Shown: positions 1-8,678, counted from the first letter of the stretch. The stretch: 64,000 nt of DNA from Bradyrhizobium nanningense (GCF_004114535.1 NZ_LBJC01000031.1:203851-267850), one strand, 5' to 3'. Numbers and translations: made by a program. The notes: generated from the letters alone by a model not told the origin.

Positions 1-854
1 ACGCCGCCGTTCCAGCGCACGGTCGAGCAGGCGTTGTAGGTGGTCGGGCCCTTGCAGCCCATCTTGTAGAGGCAGTAGCCCTTGCGAGCGGCCTCGTCGT
101 CCCATTCCTCGACGAACTGGCCGGCATCGAAATGCGGCCGCCGGTAGCACTTGTCGTGAATGCGCTGCGAGTAGAACATCTTCGGCCGCCCCTGGCGGTC
201 GAGCTCGGGCAATTTGCCGAAGGTGGTGATGAAGGTGACGACACCGGTCATCACCTCGGCGATCGGGGGGCATCCCGGCACCTTGATGATGGGCTTGTTG
301 GTGATCACCTTGTCGATCGGCGTTGCTTGCGTCGGATTTGGCTTTGCCGCCTGCACGCAGCCCCAGGACGCGCAGGCGCCCCAGGCGATGATCGCCATCG
401 CGTCCTCGGCCATCAACTTCAGCTTCTCGACGAACGGCTTGCCGCCGTCGATGCAAAACATGCCGCCCTCGTTCAACGGCGGATTGCCTTCCACCGCGAG
501 GATGTACTGGCCTTTGTGCTTGGCGCGGGTCTCATCGAGAATGGCTTCCGCCTGGTGGCCCGCCGCCGCCATGATGGTGTCGTCATAGTCGAGCGAGATC
601 ATCGACAGCACCGCATCCTTCACCAGTGGATGCGCGGACCGGATGAAGCTCTCCGAACAGCAGGTGCATTCGAGCCCATGCATCCAGATGACGGGTACGC
701 GCGGCTTGGTCTCGAGCGCGTTCGCGATGCGGCTCGCCGCCAGCGGCCCGAGCCCGAGGCTCGTCGCCGTCAGGCTGCAGAACTTGTGAAAGCTCCGCCG
801 CGTGATGCCTTGCCGCCTGATCACGCTGTAAAACGTTTCCGTCGCCGTGCCCAT
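1..854 (-). CDS. hupS: Uptake [NiFe]-hydrogenase small subunit (3' end outside window)
   Basis: Small, electron-transferring subunit of the membrane-bound H2-uptake hydrogenase. It carries the Fe-S relay that takes electrons from the NiFe site to the quinone pool. I translated the minus strand from ATG at 854, preceded by a GGGAGGA ribosome site. About 284 codons are visible and the C-terminus runs off the left edge. A twin-arginine signal (RRSFHK, R19-R20) near the N-terminus marks Tat export. The proximal-cluster motif CTCC (C63, C66) follows, then the family stretches GNPPLNEGGMFC and PGCPPIAEV. The Tat signal separates it from the sensor subunit HupU further upstream. The large subunit hupL should lie just outside the window. 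Identity is firm. Confidence 0.95.
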   Translation of the reverse strand, partial: MGTATETFYSVIRRQGITRRSFHKFCSLTATSLGLGPLAASRIANALETKPRVPVIWMHGLECTCCSESFIRSAHPLVKDAVLSMISLDYDDTIMAAAGHQAEAILDETRAKHKGQYILAVEGNPPLNEGGMFCIDGGKPFVEKLKLMAEDAMAIIAWGACASWGCVQAAKPNPTQATPIDKVITNKPIIKVPGCPPIAEVMTGVVTFITTFGKLPELDRQGRPKMFYSQRIHDKCYRRPHFDAGQFVEEWDDEAARKGYCLYKMGCKGPTTYNACSTVRWNGG

Positions 855-899
855 GAATCCTCCCGCCTTCGGCTTTGACTTTTCGATGACGCCAAAGAC

Positions 900-915
900 A
901 GCAAGAAGCAGGCCA
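900..915 (-). promoter_or_regulatory. -24/-12 (sigma-54) promoter of hupS
   Basis: The minus strand reads TGGCCTGCTTCTTGCT: TGG at -24 and TTGCT at -12, with GG and GC separated by exactly 10 nt. The predicted transcription start is near 890, giving a leader of about 35 nt to the hupS ATG at 854. In Bradyrhizobium japonicum the hupSL promoter is known to be RpoN-dependent and activated by HoxA, which fits the location. Only the sequence match is seen here. Confidence 0.75.
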
Positions 916-944
916 ACAGCCTGGAGCGATTCAAATGTAGAGAG

Positions 945-969
945 ATTCCAAAACGTTACGTATTGGAAT
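945..969. promoter_or_regulatory. Inverted repeat upstream of hupS promoter, possible activator site
   Basis: Perfect arms ATTCCAA (945-951) and TTGGAAT (963-969) are separated by 11 nt and flanked by GAGAG and CTCTC. The centre is about 67 nt upstream of the predicted hupS start. This is a reasonable place for an enhancer-binding protein such as HoxA or for IHF, but the assignment to a protein is inference. Confidence 0.45.
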
Positions 970-1051
970 TGCTCTCACGGCTGGTGGGAAGGACACCAAA
1001 AGGACGAGAAGCGGAAACAACTCGATTTGCAGTCGGCAAGAAAGTTTCCGG

Positions 1052-2491
1052 CTAGTGCGCGGTGCACACCATGCAGGGATCGAACGAACGCACGATGTGC
1101 TGGATCGCAACCGCGCGCGCGCCGGCATCGCCGACATCGGTGCCGACCAGCGCCTGCTCCAGCGGCCCGCCAACGTCGAAGGAATCGCGCGGCGAAAAAT
1201 TCCAGGTGGTCGGTGCAATGATCTGGTAGCGCTCGATCCTGCCGTCCCGTACCGCCATCCAGTGCCCGAGACTGCCGCGCGCGGCCTCGACCAATCCGAC
1301 ATAGCTGCCGTTGGGGATGTCGCGTGAATTGTGGCAGAACGGCTCCGATAGGCGGAGCGCGCGCGTCCACTGCTCCATGGCAAGCGCGATGCGCGCCGTT
1401 TCGATCAGCCGCGCGATCACGCGGTTGCGCACATTGGTCCCGCTGACCGATACGAGATCCGCAATCAGCGCCTGTCCCGCCACCGTCTGGCGCGCGATGG
1501 CGCCGACCTCGATCGGCTGACCGGACAGCCGCGGCGCCTTGCACCAGCTATAGGCAGCCGGCTTGTCGGGATCGGGGACCGTGCTGCTGTGGGCGGGATC
1601 CGCGGAGGAATCCCGCATCCAGGCGTGCGAGACATCTTCCGTAATCTGCGCCAGAGGCAGCGGCTCGATCGCAGCGCGCGGGCCGAACAGGCCGCGCGGA
1701 AACAACTCGCCGTCGATGCCATGATAGGCGCCGTAGCTCATCATCAGGCCCGTGCCCCTGCCGAGCTTGCTCAACGCGAGACTGTCCGCAAGCCGCAGGA
1801 AATGGGCAAAGTCGCCGCCGCGGCCATCACGCCAACGATCGAGCTCGTCCGCACTGGCAATCGCCAGCACATTCTCCAGCGAATCCGCGAACACGATGCG
1901 CTCGAGGAAGCTTCGGAACGCCGTCGCGATCGACAGCAGCCGGACGCGTTCGCCGAGATCGATGGCGCGCGTCGTGCCGCCGGGCTGGAACGCGAGGCTA
2001 TGCGGCCATTTCCCGGCGATGATGCCCATGGTCTCGAGCAGCCGCGCCCGCGCCGGCAAGGCGTCGCGCGCCGCGCTGCCGCGGGTCGCGGCAAAGCGCT
2101 CGCGCGTCGCCGCGTGCCAGTCATGCCTGGCGTAGGCTTCGCGGGCAAAGTCCGGCATGAAGAAGATGTAGAAATGGGTCAGGTGGTCGGCCGCGTTCTC
2201 CGCGGCATGCGCGATGTTGGTGGCGAGCAATCCATTGGGCACGGCCTCAATCGCCATGGCGTCGCGCAGGGCCGCGGCTGCGGCCACCGATTGCGAGACC
2301 GAGCAGATGCCGCAGATCCGCGGCGCCAGCGCCAGCGCGTCAAGCGGGGGGCGCCCCTCCAAAATCTGCTCGAACCCGCGGTAGAGCGGCGCCGTCACCT
2401 CGGCGCGCATGACACGTCCGCTCTCGACGTCGAGCCGAACTTCGAGATCGCCCTCGACGCGGTTGAACGGGCCGATCGTGATCCGTGTCAT
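1052..2491 (-). CDS. hupV: H2-sensing (regulatory) [NiFe]-hydrogenase large subunit
   Basis: Large subunit of the cytoplasmic regulatory hydrogenase that detects H2 and signals to the HupT/HoxA two-component system. The start MTRITIGPFN at 2491 overlaps the hupU stop by 4 nt, so translation is coupled; 479 aa. The N-terminal NiFe motif RICGIC (C60, C63) and the C-terminal DPCMVCTAH (C473, C476) supply the four nickel ligands. The protein ends at that final histidine with no peptide for a maturation protease to remove. This is the hallmark of HupV/HoxC sensors and distinguishes it from catalytic HupL. Further in-frame codons upstream (to 2794) lie inside hupU and are not used. Confidence 0.93.
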   Translation of the reverse strand: MTRITIGPFNRVEGDLEVRLDVESGRVMRAEVTAPLYRGFEQILEGRPPLDALALAPRICGICSVSQSVAAAAALRDAMAIEAVPNGLLATNIAHAAENAADHLTHFYIFFMPDFAREAYARHDWHAATRERFAATRGSAARDALPARARLLETMGIIAGKWPHSLAFQPGGTTRAIDLGERVRLLSIATAFRSFLERIVFADSLENVLAIASADELDRWRDGRGGDFAHFLRLADSLALSKLGRGTGLMMSYGAYHGIDGELFPRGLFGPRAAIEPLPLAQITEDVSHAWMRDSSADPAHSSTVPDPDKPAAYSWCKAPRLSGQPIEVGAIARQTVAGQALIADLVSVSGTNVRNRVIARLIETARIALAMEQWTRALRLSEPFCHNSRDIPNGSYVGLVEAARGSLGHWMAVRDGRIERYQIIAPTTWNFSPRDSFDVGGPLEQALVGTDVGDAGARAVAIQHIVRSFDPCMVCTAH

Positions 2492-3504
2492 GGCTTGGTC
2501 TTGGTCGTCGCGCGGCCCGGCGGCACAACGATATGATCGGCGGTTGCATTCAGCCGCACGCGTCGCGGCGTCGCGGACTTCGACAATGCGGCGAGCGCGA
2601 CGAACCAGGCCTTCGGCATGTCGGTCGGCAAGCCGACCGGAATGCCGGCGAGCTTCGCGGTCTGCAAGAAGTTCTGGGCGCCCTCGAACCCCGGCGACGT
2701 GCAGGCGATGCAGGCATAGCCGCCCTTGGTGCAGGAGCCGCCACCGTTCCAGGAGCGCTGGTTGCAGTCGCCCACCGCCTGCGTCGCCTTGCACCCGAGA
2801 TGCTCCATCAGGCAGCCGCGCTCCGACATGGTCTCCGCACTGGCCTTGAACTCGTAGAACTCGTTGCGGGAGCAGCCATGATGGGCGAGATGATCGGCGA
2901 CGAATTTCGGCCGCCCGTATCCGTCAAGATCGCTCGCTGCGATATCCTTGGTGGTCAGTGCCAAGATGGTTTCCATCATCCAGCCCGGATGCGGCGCACA
3001 GCCGGCGACATTGATGACGGGAAGACCGAGCCGGGAGCGGAACGCCGCCCCCAGCGCGCCACCACTATCGGTTCCCTCGAACTGCAGGCCGACGGCATCG
3101 GTCGGATTCGATCCTGCGGCCGGTACGCCACCATAGGCCGCGCAACTTCCGACCGCGATCACATAGCCGGCGTGCGGCGCGAGATCCAGCATCCAGCGAT
3201 AGACGGAACGGTTGGTGCCCGCGAGCATGTTGAAGCGGCCGGTGTCACTCGGTCCACGAGCGACGGACCCTTCCAGCAGGAGAAGGTCGAGCCGTACCTT
3301 GCCCTCGAGCACGGATTGCAGGATTTCGACCGCCTCCTCGCCGGTCTCCTCGCTGACGGACGGATGCCACAGCAGATTGACGCCGAACTGACGGAGTTCG
3401 TCGAACCAGCCGGAGGCGCCGCTTTCGAGGATCGACATGGTGCAGCCACCGCAACTGGCGCCCTGCAGCCAAAGCACGTTGGTCATTGCATCGGATCGGC
3501 TCAT
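2488..3504 (-). CDS. hupU: H2-sensing (regulatory) [NiFe]-hydrogenase small subunit
   Basis: Fe-S subunit of the regulatory hydrogenase, partner of HupV; 338 aa. The N-terminus has no Tat signal and goes directly into the cluster motif with C18 and C21 (GASCGGC), so the protein stays in the cytoplasm, as expected for a sensor. Family motifs VGSCAAYGG, GCAPHPGW and a cysteine-rich C-terminal third (CNQRSWNGGGSCTKGG) hold the other Fe-S clusters. The start at 3504 has GGGAG 7 nt upstream; an internal ATG at 3486 is a less likely alternative. It lies 66 nt downstream of the DUF3422 gene and may share its transcript. Confidence 0.93.
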   Translation of the reverse strand: MSRSDAMTNVLWLQGASCGGCTMSILESGASGWFDELRQFGVNLLWHPSVSEETGEEAVEILQSVLEGKVRLDLLLLEGSVARGPSDTGRFNMLAGTNRSVYRWMLDLAPHAGYVIAVGSCAAYGGVPAAGSNPTDAVGLQFEGTDSGGALGAAFRSRLGLPVINVAGCAPHPGWMMETILALTTKDIAASDLDGYGRPKFVADHLAHHGCSRNEFYEFKASAETMSERGCLMEHLGCKATQAVGDCNQRSWNGGGSCTKGGYACIACTSPGFEGAQNFLQTAKLAGIPVGLPTDMPKAWFVALAALSKSATPRRVRLNATADHIVVPPGRATTKTKP

Positions 3505-3570
3505 CTGATGTCTCCCGGTCGCCCTAGCTTCAACCGCTCATCGACGAAGCGCAAGAGGCTCGTTCGCGCC

Positions 3571-4890
3571 TCAGTCGTGAGCGCCGGATGCTTCGTCATG
3601 CTTCAAGTGCCGCCTGCGGATATTGCGGGTGACGATCCAGATCACGGCGACGGCGATCGGCACGAAGATTGCGGTTGCCAGCGAAGGCTCGACATGCAGG
3701 CCGCCGTCATGGGCGCCCTTGGCGAGATAGCCGAACAGGCTGACGACGTAGTAACCGATGGCCGCCACCGACAAGCCTTCGACCGTGCTCTGAAGCCTCA
3801 ATTGCAACCGGGTGCGGTCGTTCATCGAGCGCAGCAGGTCGCGATTCTGCTCCTCGAGCTCGACGTCGACGCGTGTCCGCAACAAGTCGGCCGCGCGCGC
3901 GAGCTTGATCGACAGGTCGGCCTGCCGGTCCTCCATCGTCGCACAGGTGCGCATCGCGGGTGCCATCCGGCGGGCGAGGAAGGAGGACCAGGTCGGATAG
4001 CCCGCGATCTCGCCGCCTTCGATTACGGCGAGGCGAGCCTGCACGATCTCGTTGTAGGCCCGACTGGCGCCGAACCGAAACAGGCTGCCGGCCGCGCCCT
4101 TTTCGAGCGAAGCCGCCAATGCGGTCAGTTCCGTCAAGAGATGGTTGTTGAGCTGGAGGTCTTCGGCGCGTTGCATCTCCTCGAGCACCTCGACGAGCCG
4201 CCGGCCGATATGATCGACGGAAGGCGAAAGCTCGAGCGCAGCAGGCAGACCGAGCAGCGCCAGCGTGCGATAGGTCTCGATCTCCAGCACGCGCTGCACG
4301 AGGGCGCCGAGCCGCCCCGGCGACAAACCGTCGTTGCAAACAAGGATACGAACGAAGCCCTGATCGTCCGTGCGAAAATCGGATGCGACGACCGCGGGTC
4401 CGCTGCGCACCGCGGCGACGGCGAGGCTGCCTCTTTCGAACAGCTGCTGCGCACGTTCCAGGGCCGCCGAGGTCTGCTCGACCTCGAGCTTGACCGCCAC
4501 CAGCAACTGGCCGGACTGCCGCAGCGACCGGATCAGCGCGGCGGACTCCTCGCCGATCTCGCCGAACCGGCGAGCGGACGTCTCGGAACCGCCCAGGATC
4601 CAGGTGAAGGTGCTGAACTCCGAATGTTGCTCCCAGCGCAGCTGAGCCGCATCGATCGTCACCTGGTGATGCTTGGTCCCGGCGTCCGGCGGCGCCTGCC
4701 CGTGCGACAAACAGAACGCCACGAACTTCTGCCGGTCCGCGGCAGCGACCTCGCCCTGGCTGAGAAAAGCAAAGCGGAGCACAGTGACCGGCGCCGTCAA
4801 CCGGGTGAAAGGGCGAGCATGCACCTCGGCCAGCACCGCGCCACGTTGCGGATGCAATTCAAAGTTGGCGAGATCGAGGTCACGGTTCAT
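3571..4890 (-). CDS. DUF3422 family membrane-anchored protein
   Basis: A 439-aa protein matching the DUF3422 family in length and pattern (N-terminal HPQRGAVLAEVHARPF, then a long helical middle). Two hydrophobic segments near residues 370-390 and 403-425 anchor the C-terminus in the inner membrane, leaving most of the chain cytoplasmic. The middle is rich in Leu/Glu/Arg helices and could form a coiled coil. The function of the family is unknown. It is the gene immediately upstream of hupUV on the same strand (66-nt gap), which raises the possibility of a role in hydrogen metabolism, but DUF3422 genes also occur away from hydrogenases. The start at 4890 has AGGGAA upstream. Confidence 0.8.
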   Translation of the reverse strand: MNRDLDLANFELHPQRGAVLAEVHARPFTRLTAPVTVLRFAFLSQGEVAAADRQKFVAFCLSHGQAPPDAGTKHHQVTIDAAQLRWEQHSEFSTFTWILGGSETSARRFGEIGEESAALIRSLRQSGQLLVAVKLEVEQTSAALERAQQLFERGSLAVAAVRSGPAVVASDFRTDDQGFVRILVCNDGLSPGRLGALVQRVLEIETYRTLALLGLPAALELSPSVDHIGRRLVEVLEEMQRAEDLQLNNHLLTELTALAASLEKGAAGSLFRFGASRAYNEIVQARLAVIEGGEIAGYPTWSSFLARRMAPAMRTCATMEDRQADLSIKLARAADLLRTRVDVELEEQNRDLLRSMNDRTRLQLRLQSTVEGLSVAAIGYYVVSLFGYLAKGAHDGGLHVEPSLATAIFVPIAVAVIWIVTRNIRRRHLKHDEASGAHD

Positions 4891-5011
4891 CGACGGTTCC
4901 CTGCTACGCTTTCAGGCCGCGATGTGCCGCCAACCTGACCGTTCACTACCACAACACACCCATGTTCTAGCAATCCCAGGATGGCGGAAACCACCTGCGA
5001 CCCAAGCAAAG

Positions 5012-7324
5012 CTAGAACGCCCCGGCGATGGTGACCCGAACCGTCAACGGCTCCACGGGATGCAGCACGTAGTCCATCACGCCATTCTGACAGACTGAAG
5101 TTGGCGCGGTGCCTGACGTGCAGAGGTTATAGAGCGTATCGGTCTTGAGCAGCGATCGATAGGCATAGGTGATCTGGTTCGCCTTCGTGTTGAAAAGGTT
5201 GAACACGTCGAGCTGGAGGCGCCAACCATTGTCGATGCGATAGCCAAGACGGCCGTTGAAGATGCTGATCGCAGAGGAGCGGAACGCGTTGTCCTCCGTC
5301 AGCGGGCTCGATGCCAGATAGCGCCAGCGCAAGGTTCCGAACCAGCCGGTCTTCTCGCCGAGCGTGATGCCGGCCGATGCCACCATCGCCGGCGCGTTCG
5401 GAACGTAGTTGCCGGGCGCGTTGCCTACTTGCGCCTCGGGATAGCCGGCAAGCGAGACATAGACCGCCGCCTGCTCGCTGTCATAGCCGCGGAGGCGCGC
5501 ATGGGTCATGGCGAGATCGGCGTCGATGTCGATCCACGATCTCGGCCGATAATGGTTGGTCCATTCAAAGCCGTAGCGGCGGCTGGCGCGGGTCGCCGAC
5601 GTGTCGCCGGCGTCGCCGGAGAACAGGATTTCGGAATCCTGATCCAGGATGAAGACGCTGAGCGAGCTATCCAGGCCGGGAACGATCCTGCTGCGCACGC
5701 CGACCTCCGCCCCCTTGGTCCGCACCAGCAGCGGCGATGGCGTCAGCCTCGTCACGGGATCGCGGGGATCCTCCGTCGTGGTCGCGCCGCGGGCGTCGTT
5801 GGAGTGCATGCCGTAGCCGGCGCCGAGGAAGAACTCGGTCTGATTGAATGGGCCGAGCATCATCCTGAATTTCGGGCTGCCGAGCGCGGCATCAATTCGG
5901 CCCGAATTGTTGGCATTGAACCGCGACGTGACGTCGGCGGCATAATAGTCGCCGCGCCACCCCACTGTCGTTCTAAGCCAGTCAGTCCAGCGCACGGTAT
6001 TCTCGGCATAGAGGCCGACGCTGCCCTCGCCGACCTTGTCGCCGCGGACGTTGGAGAGAAAGCCGCGCCGGAGGGTGTTGGTGAGCGCGAGATCGATCGC
6101 ATCATAGCGCGATTGCAGGCCGAAGGTGGTCTGCATCGGCAGGCCGGCAAACGAACTGTCCAGCGTGCGCGAGATGTTGGCGCCTGCCATCAGGCGATCG
6201 TCGTGCTGGTGAAACTGATCGCCGAGCACGGGATCGCTGAGGAAATAGGTGAAGTTGTTGAAGAGATCGAGCTGGCTCTTCACCACATAGGTGTTTGCTC
6301 TCCACGAACCGACCTCGTCAGTCTGCGCGATGCGGCCTGACAGTGCGAAACGGTTGGCGTTGCCGCCGTCGCTCGGGTCTTCCGAACCGAACCGATCGAG
6401 CAAGCCGCCCGTGATGGCGCGCAGCGGCACCTGATCGGTGGAATTCCATGTGTTCGCGTAGGCCATGCCGGTGACGGACACGCCATCGGTCGCGGTGCCC
6501 TGGCTGTAGCGCACGAGACCGTTGAGCTTCCGCACATTGTCCGGATTGTCCCACGGGCCATTGTAGGTGCCGATCTCGCCGGCCACGAGCAACGCACCAT
6601 CACCAACCTTGGCGGAGTCCATGCCGAGCAGACGGCGATAGCCGAAGCTGCCGGCGGTGACCTGCGCCAGTCCCTTGGTGCGGTCGATCAAACCGACATG
6701 GACGCTGCCGACCGAGGCGAAATCGCCTTCGTCGGCGAAGTACGGACCCTTGCGCACATCCACTTCGGCGATCGTTTCCGGAATCAGCCAGTTGAGATCG
6801 GCATAGCCCTGGCCGTGCGCGTGGGTGCGCATGTTGACGGGGACGCCGTCGACGGTGATGGCAAGGTCGGTCCCATGGTCGAGATTGTAGCCGCGCAAGA
6901 AATACTGGTTGGCTTTGCCTTCGCCGGAATGCTGCGTCACGATGAGGCCCGGCACGGCTTCGAGCGCTTCGCCCGGCCGTATGAAAGGGTGGGCGTTGAG
7001 CTTTTCGCCAGAGATGGTGATCTCGCTGGCCATGCCAGGCTGGTCCTTTGCACCCGCGGCAACGCTGCGCACATCCGAGGCCTGCGCTGCCGCTGGATAC
7101 ACAAAGATGCGGTGGCCGGCCGCGGGCGGCCTGGCGGTGCGGCGCGGTGCAACTGGCCTCTTGCGCCTCGGCGTTTCGCTGCCATCGATCTGGATCGCCG
7201 GCAGCTCGCGTGAGGTAGGGCTGCTCTGCGCGAAGGCGCGGCCGTCATCCGCGAGCAGGACCAGAGCCGAGAGTGCCGTCAGCGCGCCGCCGCCACGACC
7301 GGGCTCACGCCGCTTCGGTCGCAT
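5012..7324 (-). CDS. TonB-dependent outer-membrane receptor, probably for nickel
   Basis: A 770-aa outer-membrane gated channel. It has a signal peptide of about 33 residues ending in a FAQ-type cleavage site, a plug domain (about residues 100-230, with the plug pattern PGEALEAVPGLIV), then a beta-barrel ending in a terminal Phe (TIAGAF). The plug has a histidine-containing loop, MRTHAHGQGYADL. The start codon lies 20 nt inside the upstream hupN gene, so the two are translated together. With a NikR-type operator ahead of hupN, the simplest reading is a Ni2+ or Ni-chelate receptor feeding the nickel permease. The substrate is inferred from context, not from the barrel sequence. Confidence 0.85.
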   Translation of the reverse strand: MRPKRREPGRGGGALTALSALVLLADDGRAFAQSSPTSRELPAIQIDGSETPRRKRPVAPRRTARPPAAGHRIFVYPAAAQASDVRSVAAGAKDQPGMASEITISGEKLNAHPFIRPGEALEAVPGLIVTQHSGEGKANQYFLRGYNLDHGTDLAITVDGVPVNMRTHAHGQGYADLNWLIPETIAEVDVRKGPYFADEGDFASVGSVHVGLIDRTKGLAQVTAGSFGYRRLLGMDSAKVGDGALLVAGEIGTYNGPWDNPDNVRKLNGLVRYSQGTATDGVSVTGMAYANTWNSTDQVPLRAITGGLLDRFGSEDPSDGGNANRFALSGRIAQTDEVGSWRANTYVVKSQLDLFNNFTYFLSDPVLGDQFHQHDDRLMAGANISRTLDSSFAGLPMQTTFGLQSRYDAIDLALTNTLRRGFLSNVRGDKVGEGSVGLYAENTVRWTDWLRTTVGWRGDYYAADVTSRFNANNSGRIDAALGSPKFRMMLGPFNQTEFFLGAGYGMHSNDARGATTTEDPRDPVTRLTPSPLLVRTKGAEVGVRSRIVPGLDSSLSVFILDQDSEILFSGDAGDTSATRASRRYGFEWTNHYRPRSWIDIDADLAMTHARLRGYDSEQAAVYVSLAGYPEAQVGNAPGNYVPNAPAMVASAGITLGEKTGWFGTLRWRYLASSPLTEDNAFRSSAISIFNGRLGYRIDNGWRLQLDVFNLFNTKANQITYAYRSLLKTDTLYNLCTSGTAPTSVCQNGVMDYVLHPVEPLTVRVTIAGAF

Positions 7325-8393
7325 CGGCGCATTCCAGAGCCTCCGTTGCAGCGGGGTGCCGACCGCCCTCGAAGATGCGACGATAGAGCACGACCGAGAC
7401 GAACCAGGCGATCGCGAACAGCGCGATCACGGCGAAGCCGACATTGGCGAGCGACTCGTTGAGACCGTCGACCAGCGTCCACACGCCCCCGGACAGGCCG
7501 AGACGGTCGGCGGCGAGCCCGAGCGCCTCGATGCCGCCGATCAACAGGGCAACCGTCACCGAGGCACCGGTGATCGTGAGGTTGTACCAGAGCTTTCGCA
7601 GGGGATCGACGAACGCCCATCGATAGGCGCTCACCATCAGCGCGGAATCGGCAGTGTCGACCAGCGCCATGCCGGAGGCGAACAGCGCAGGGAAAACCAG
7701 GATATCTGCAACCGAAGCGCCGCGCGCGGCTTCGGTCGCAGAGATGCTGAGCAGGCCGATCTCGGTCGCCGTGTCGAAGCCGAGCCCAAACAGGAATCCG
7801 AGCGGATACATGTGCCAGGGTCTTGTGACCAGGCGGAATAGCGGCCCGAGCAGTCGCGCGAGGAAGCCGCGATTGGCGAGCAGCGCCTCGAGCCCTTCGG
7901 CGTCGTGAACACCCTGCTCCCGTGCGGCGCGAAACGTCCGCCACAGGCCGGTGAAAATGACGAGATTGATGGCCGCGATCACGAGCAGGAACAGCGCCGA
8001 CACCGATGTGCCGATGAGGCCGCCGATCTCCCTGAGCAGGCTGTCGCCGCCAAGGCTGACCACGCCGAACGCAAGCAATATGGTCGCGACCACGACAATT
8101 GTGGAATGGCCGAGCGCAAAATAGAGGCCGACGCTTTGCGGCGCGCCACCTGCCTGCATCAACTTGCGCACGACATTGTCGATGGCGGCGATGTGATCGG
8201 CATCGACGGCGTGGCGCAGACCGAACACCCAGGCCAGCAGCGCAGTCGCCAGCACCGTCGGCCGGTCACCGAACAGGGCGAAGGCCCAAACCCATGCGGC
8301 GATGTTGGCGGCAACGAGCCCGCCGAACAGCACCATCGTGCCGGATTCGATCGCCCGCAAACTCCGCCTCACCGCTTGCTCCATCCGCCTCAT
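7305..8393 (-). CDS. hupN: Nickel permease, NiCoT (HoxN/HupN/NixA) family
   Basis: Inner-membrane secondary transporter for Ni2+ (possibly Co2+), 362 aa with about eight hydrophobic segments. The family signature RHAVDADHIAAIDN in TM2, FALGHSTIVVV, and LGFDTATEIGLL are all present; the His/Asp residues of the first bind the metal. It would supply nickel for the hydrogenases encoded nearby. The start at 8393 is 6 nt from a NikR-type operator; a second ATG three codons in (8384) has the better ribosome-site spacing. The gene overlaps the downstream TonB receptor gene by 20 nt. Confidence 0.93.
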   Translation of the reverse strand: MRRMEQAVRRSLRAIESGTMVLFGGLVAANIAAWVWAFALFGDRPTVLATALLAWVFGLRHAVDADHIAAIDNVVRKLMQAGGAPQSVGLYFALGHSTIVVVATILLAFGVVSLGGDSLLREIGGLIGTSVSALFLLVIAAINLVIFTGLWRTFRAAREQGVHDAEGLEALLANRGFLARLLGPLFRLVTRPWHMYPLGFLFGLGFDTATEIGLLSISATEAARGASVADILVFPALFASGMALVDTADSALMVSAYRWAFVDPLRKLWYNLTITGASVTVALLIGGIEALGLAADRLGLSGGVWTLVDGLNESLANVGFAVIALFAIAWFVSVVLYRRIFEGGRHPAATEALECADATEAA

Positions 8394-8399
8394 CCCGCA

Positions 8400-8427
8400 G
8401 TATGACGTTTATCAAGAACCCTCATAC
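8400..8427. promoter_or_regulatory. NikR-type operator upstream of hupN
   Basis: The sequence is GTATGA (8400-8405), 16 nt, TCATAC (8422-8427). This matches exactly the E. coli NikR operator GTATGA-N16-TCATAC. It lies directly upstream of hupN, so nickel-loaded NikR would repress the permease-receptor pair. No nikR gene is in the window. Confidence 0.85.
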
Positions 8428-8495
8428 TGGCAAGAGCAAGAGCCGCGCCACTTTCAACCTGGCGGCCGAAAGGCACACGGAAAGGAAAGTCACCT

Positions 8496-8508
8496 CATTG
8501 ATTCAATG
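8496..8508. repeat. 13-bp perfect palindrome upstream of hupN
   Basis: CATTGA-T-TCAATG is a perfect odd palindrome, about 100 nt upstream of the hupN start. It does not match the FNR/FixK consensus (TTGAT-N4-ATCAA). It could be a second operator in the hupN control region or chance. Confidence 0.35.
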
Positions 8509-8637
8509 GGGGATTTTTGGTCGCCCTCCGCACGGGTGCGGGAGCGGCATGCGGTGCTTCGATTGGCAAGCAACTATCCACTTTGCCGACCAAGTTGACG
8601 GTCCGCGGATGCGTTGCCGCCAACTGCTTCCACCACC

Positions 8638-8655
8638 GCGCCTTCACGAAGGCGC
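8638..8655 (-). terminator. Stem-loop downstream of the siderophore-type receptor gene
   Basis: GCGCCTT and AAGGCGC form a perfect 7-bp stem with a 4-nt loop, 23 nt past the stop of the 8679-10901 gene. There is no T-run after the stem, so intrinsic termination is uncertain. Confidence 0.4.
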
Positions 8656-8678
8656 GCAGGTGGTTCACATGTCCACAG

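Noticed and set aside
1052..2794. Longer HupV with an N-terminal extension of about 100 residues
   Set aside because: The extra codons lie within hupU in another frame; the conserved start MTRITIGPFN with ATGA overlap is the expected one.
2485..4938. Plus-strand open frame of about 817 codons opposite hupU and the DUF3422 gene
   Set aside because: It mirrors two strongly supported minus-strand genes; long antisense frames are expected at this GC content and the product has an Arg/Ala/Gly-rich, non-protein-like composition.
8496..8508. FNR/FixK-type anaerobox upstream of hupN
   Set aside because: The palindrome CATTGATTCAATG does not fit TTGAT-N4-ATCAA spacing; kept only as an unassigned palindrome.
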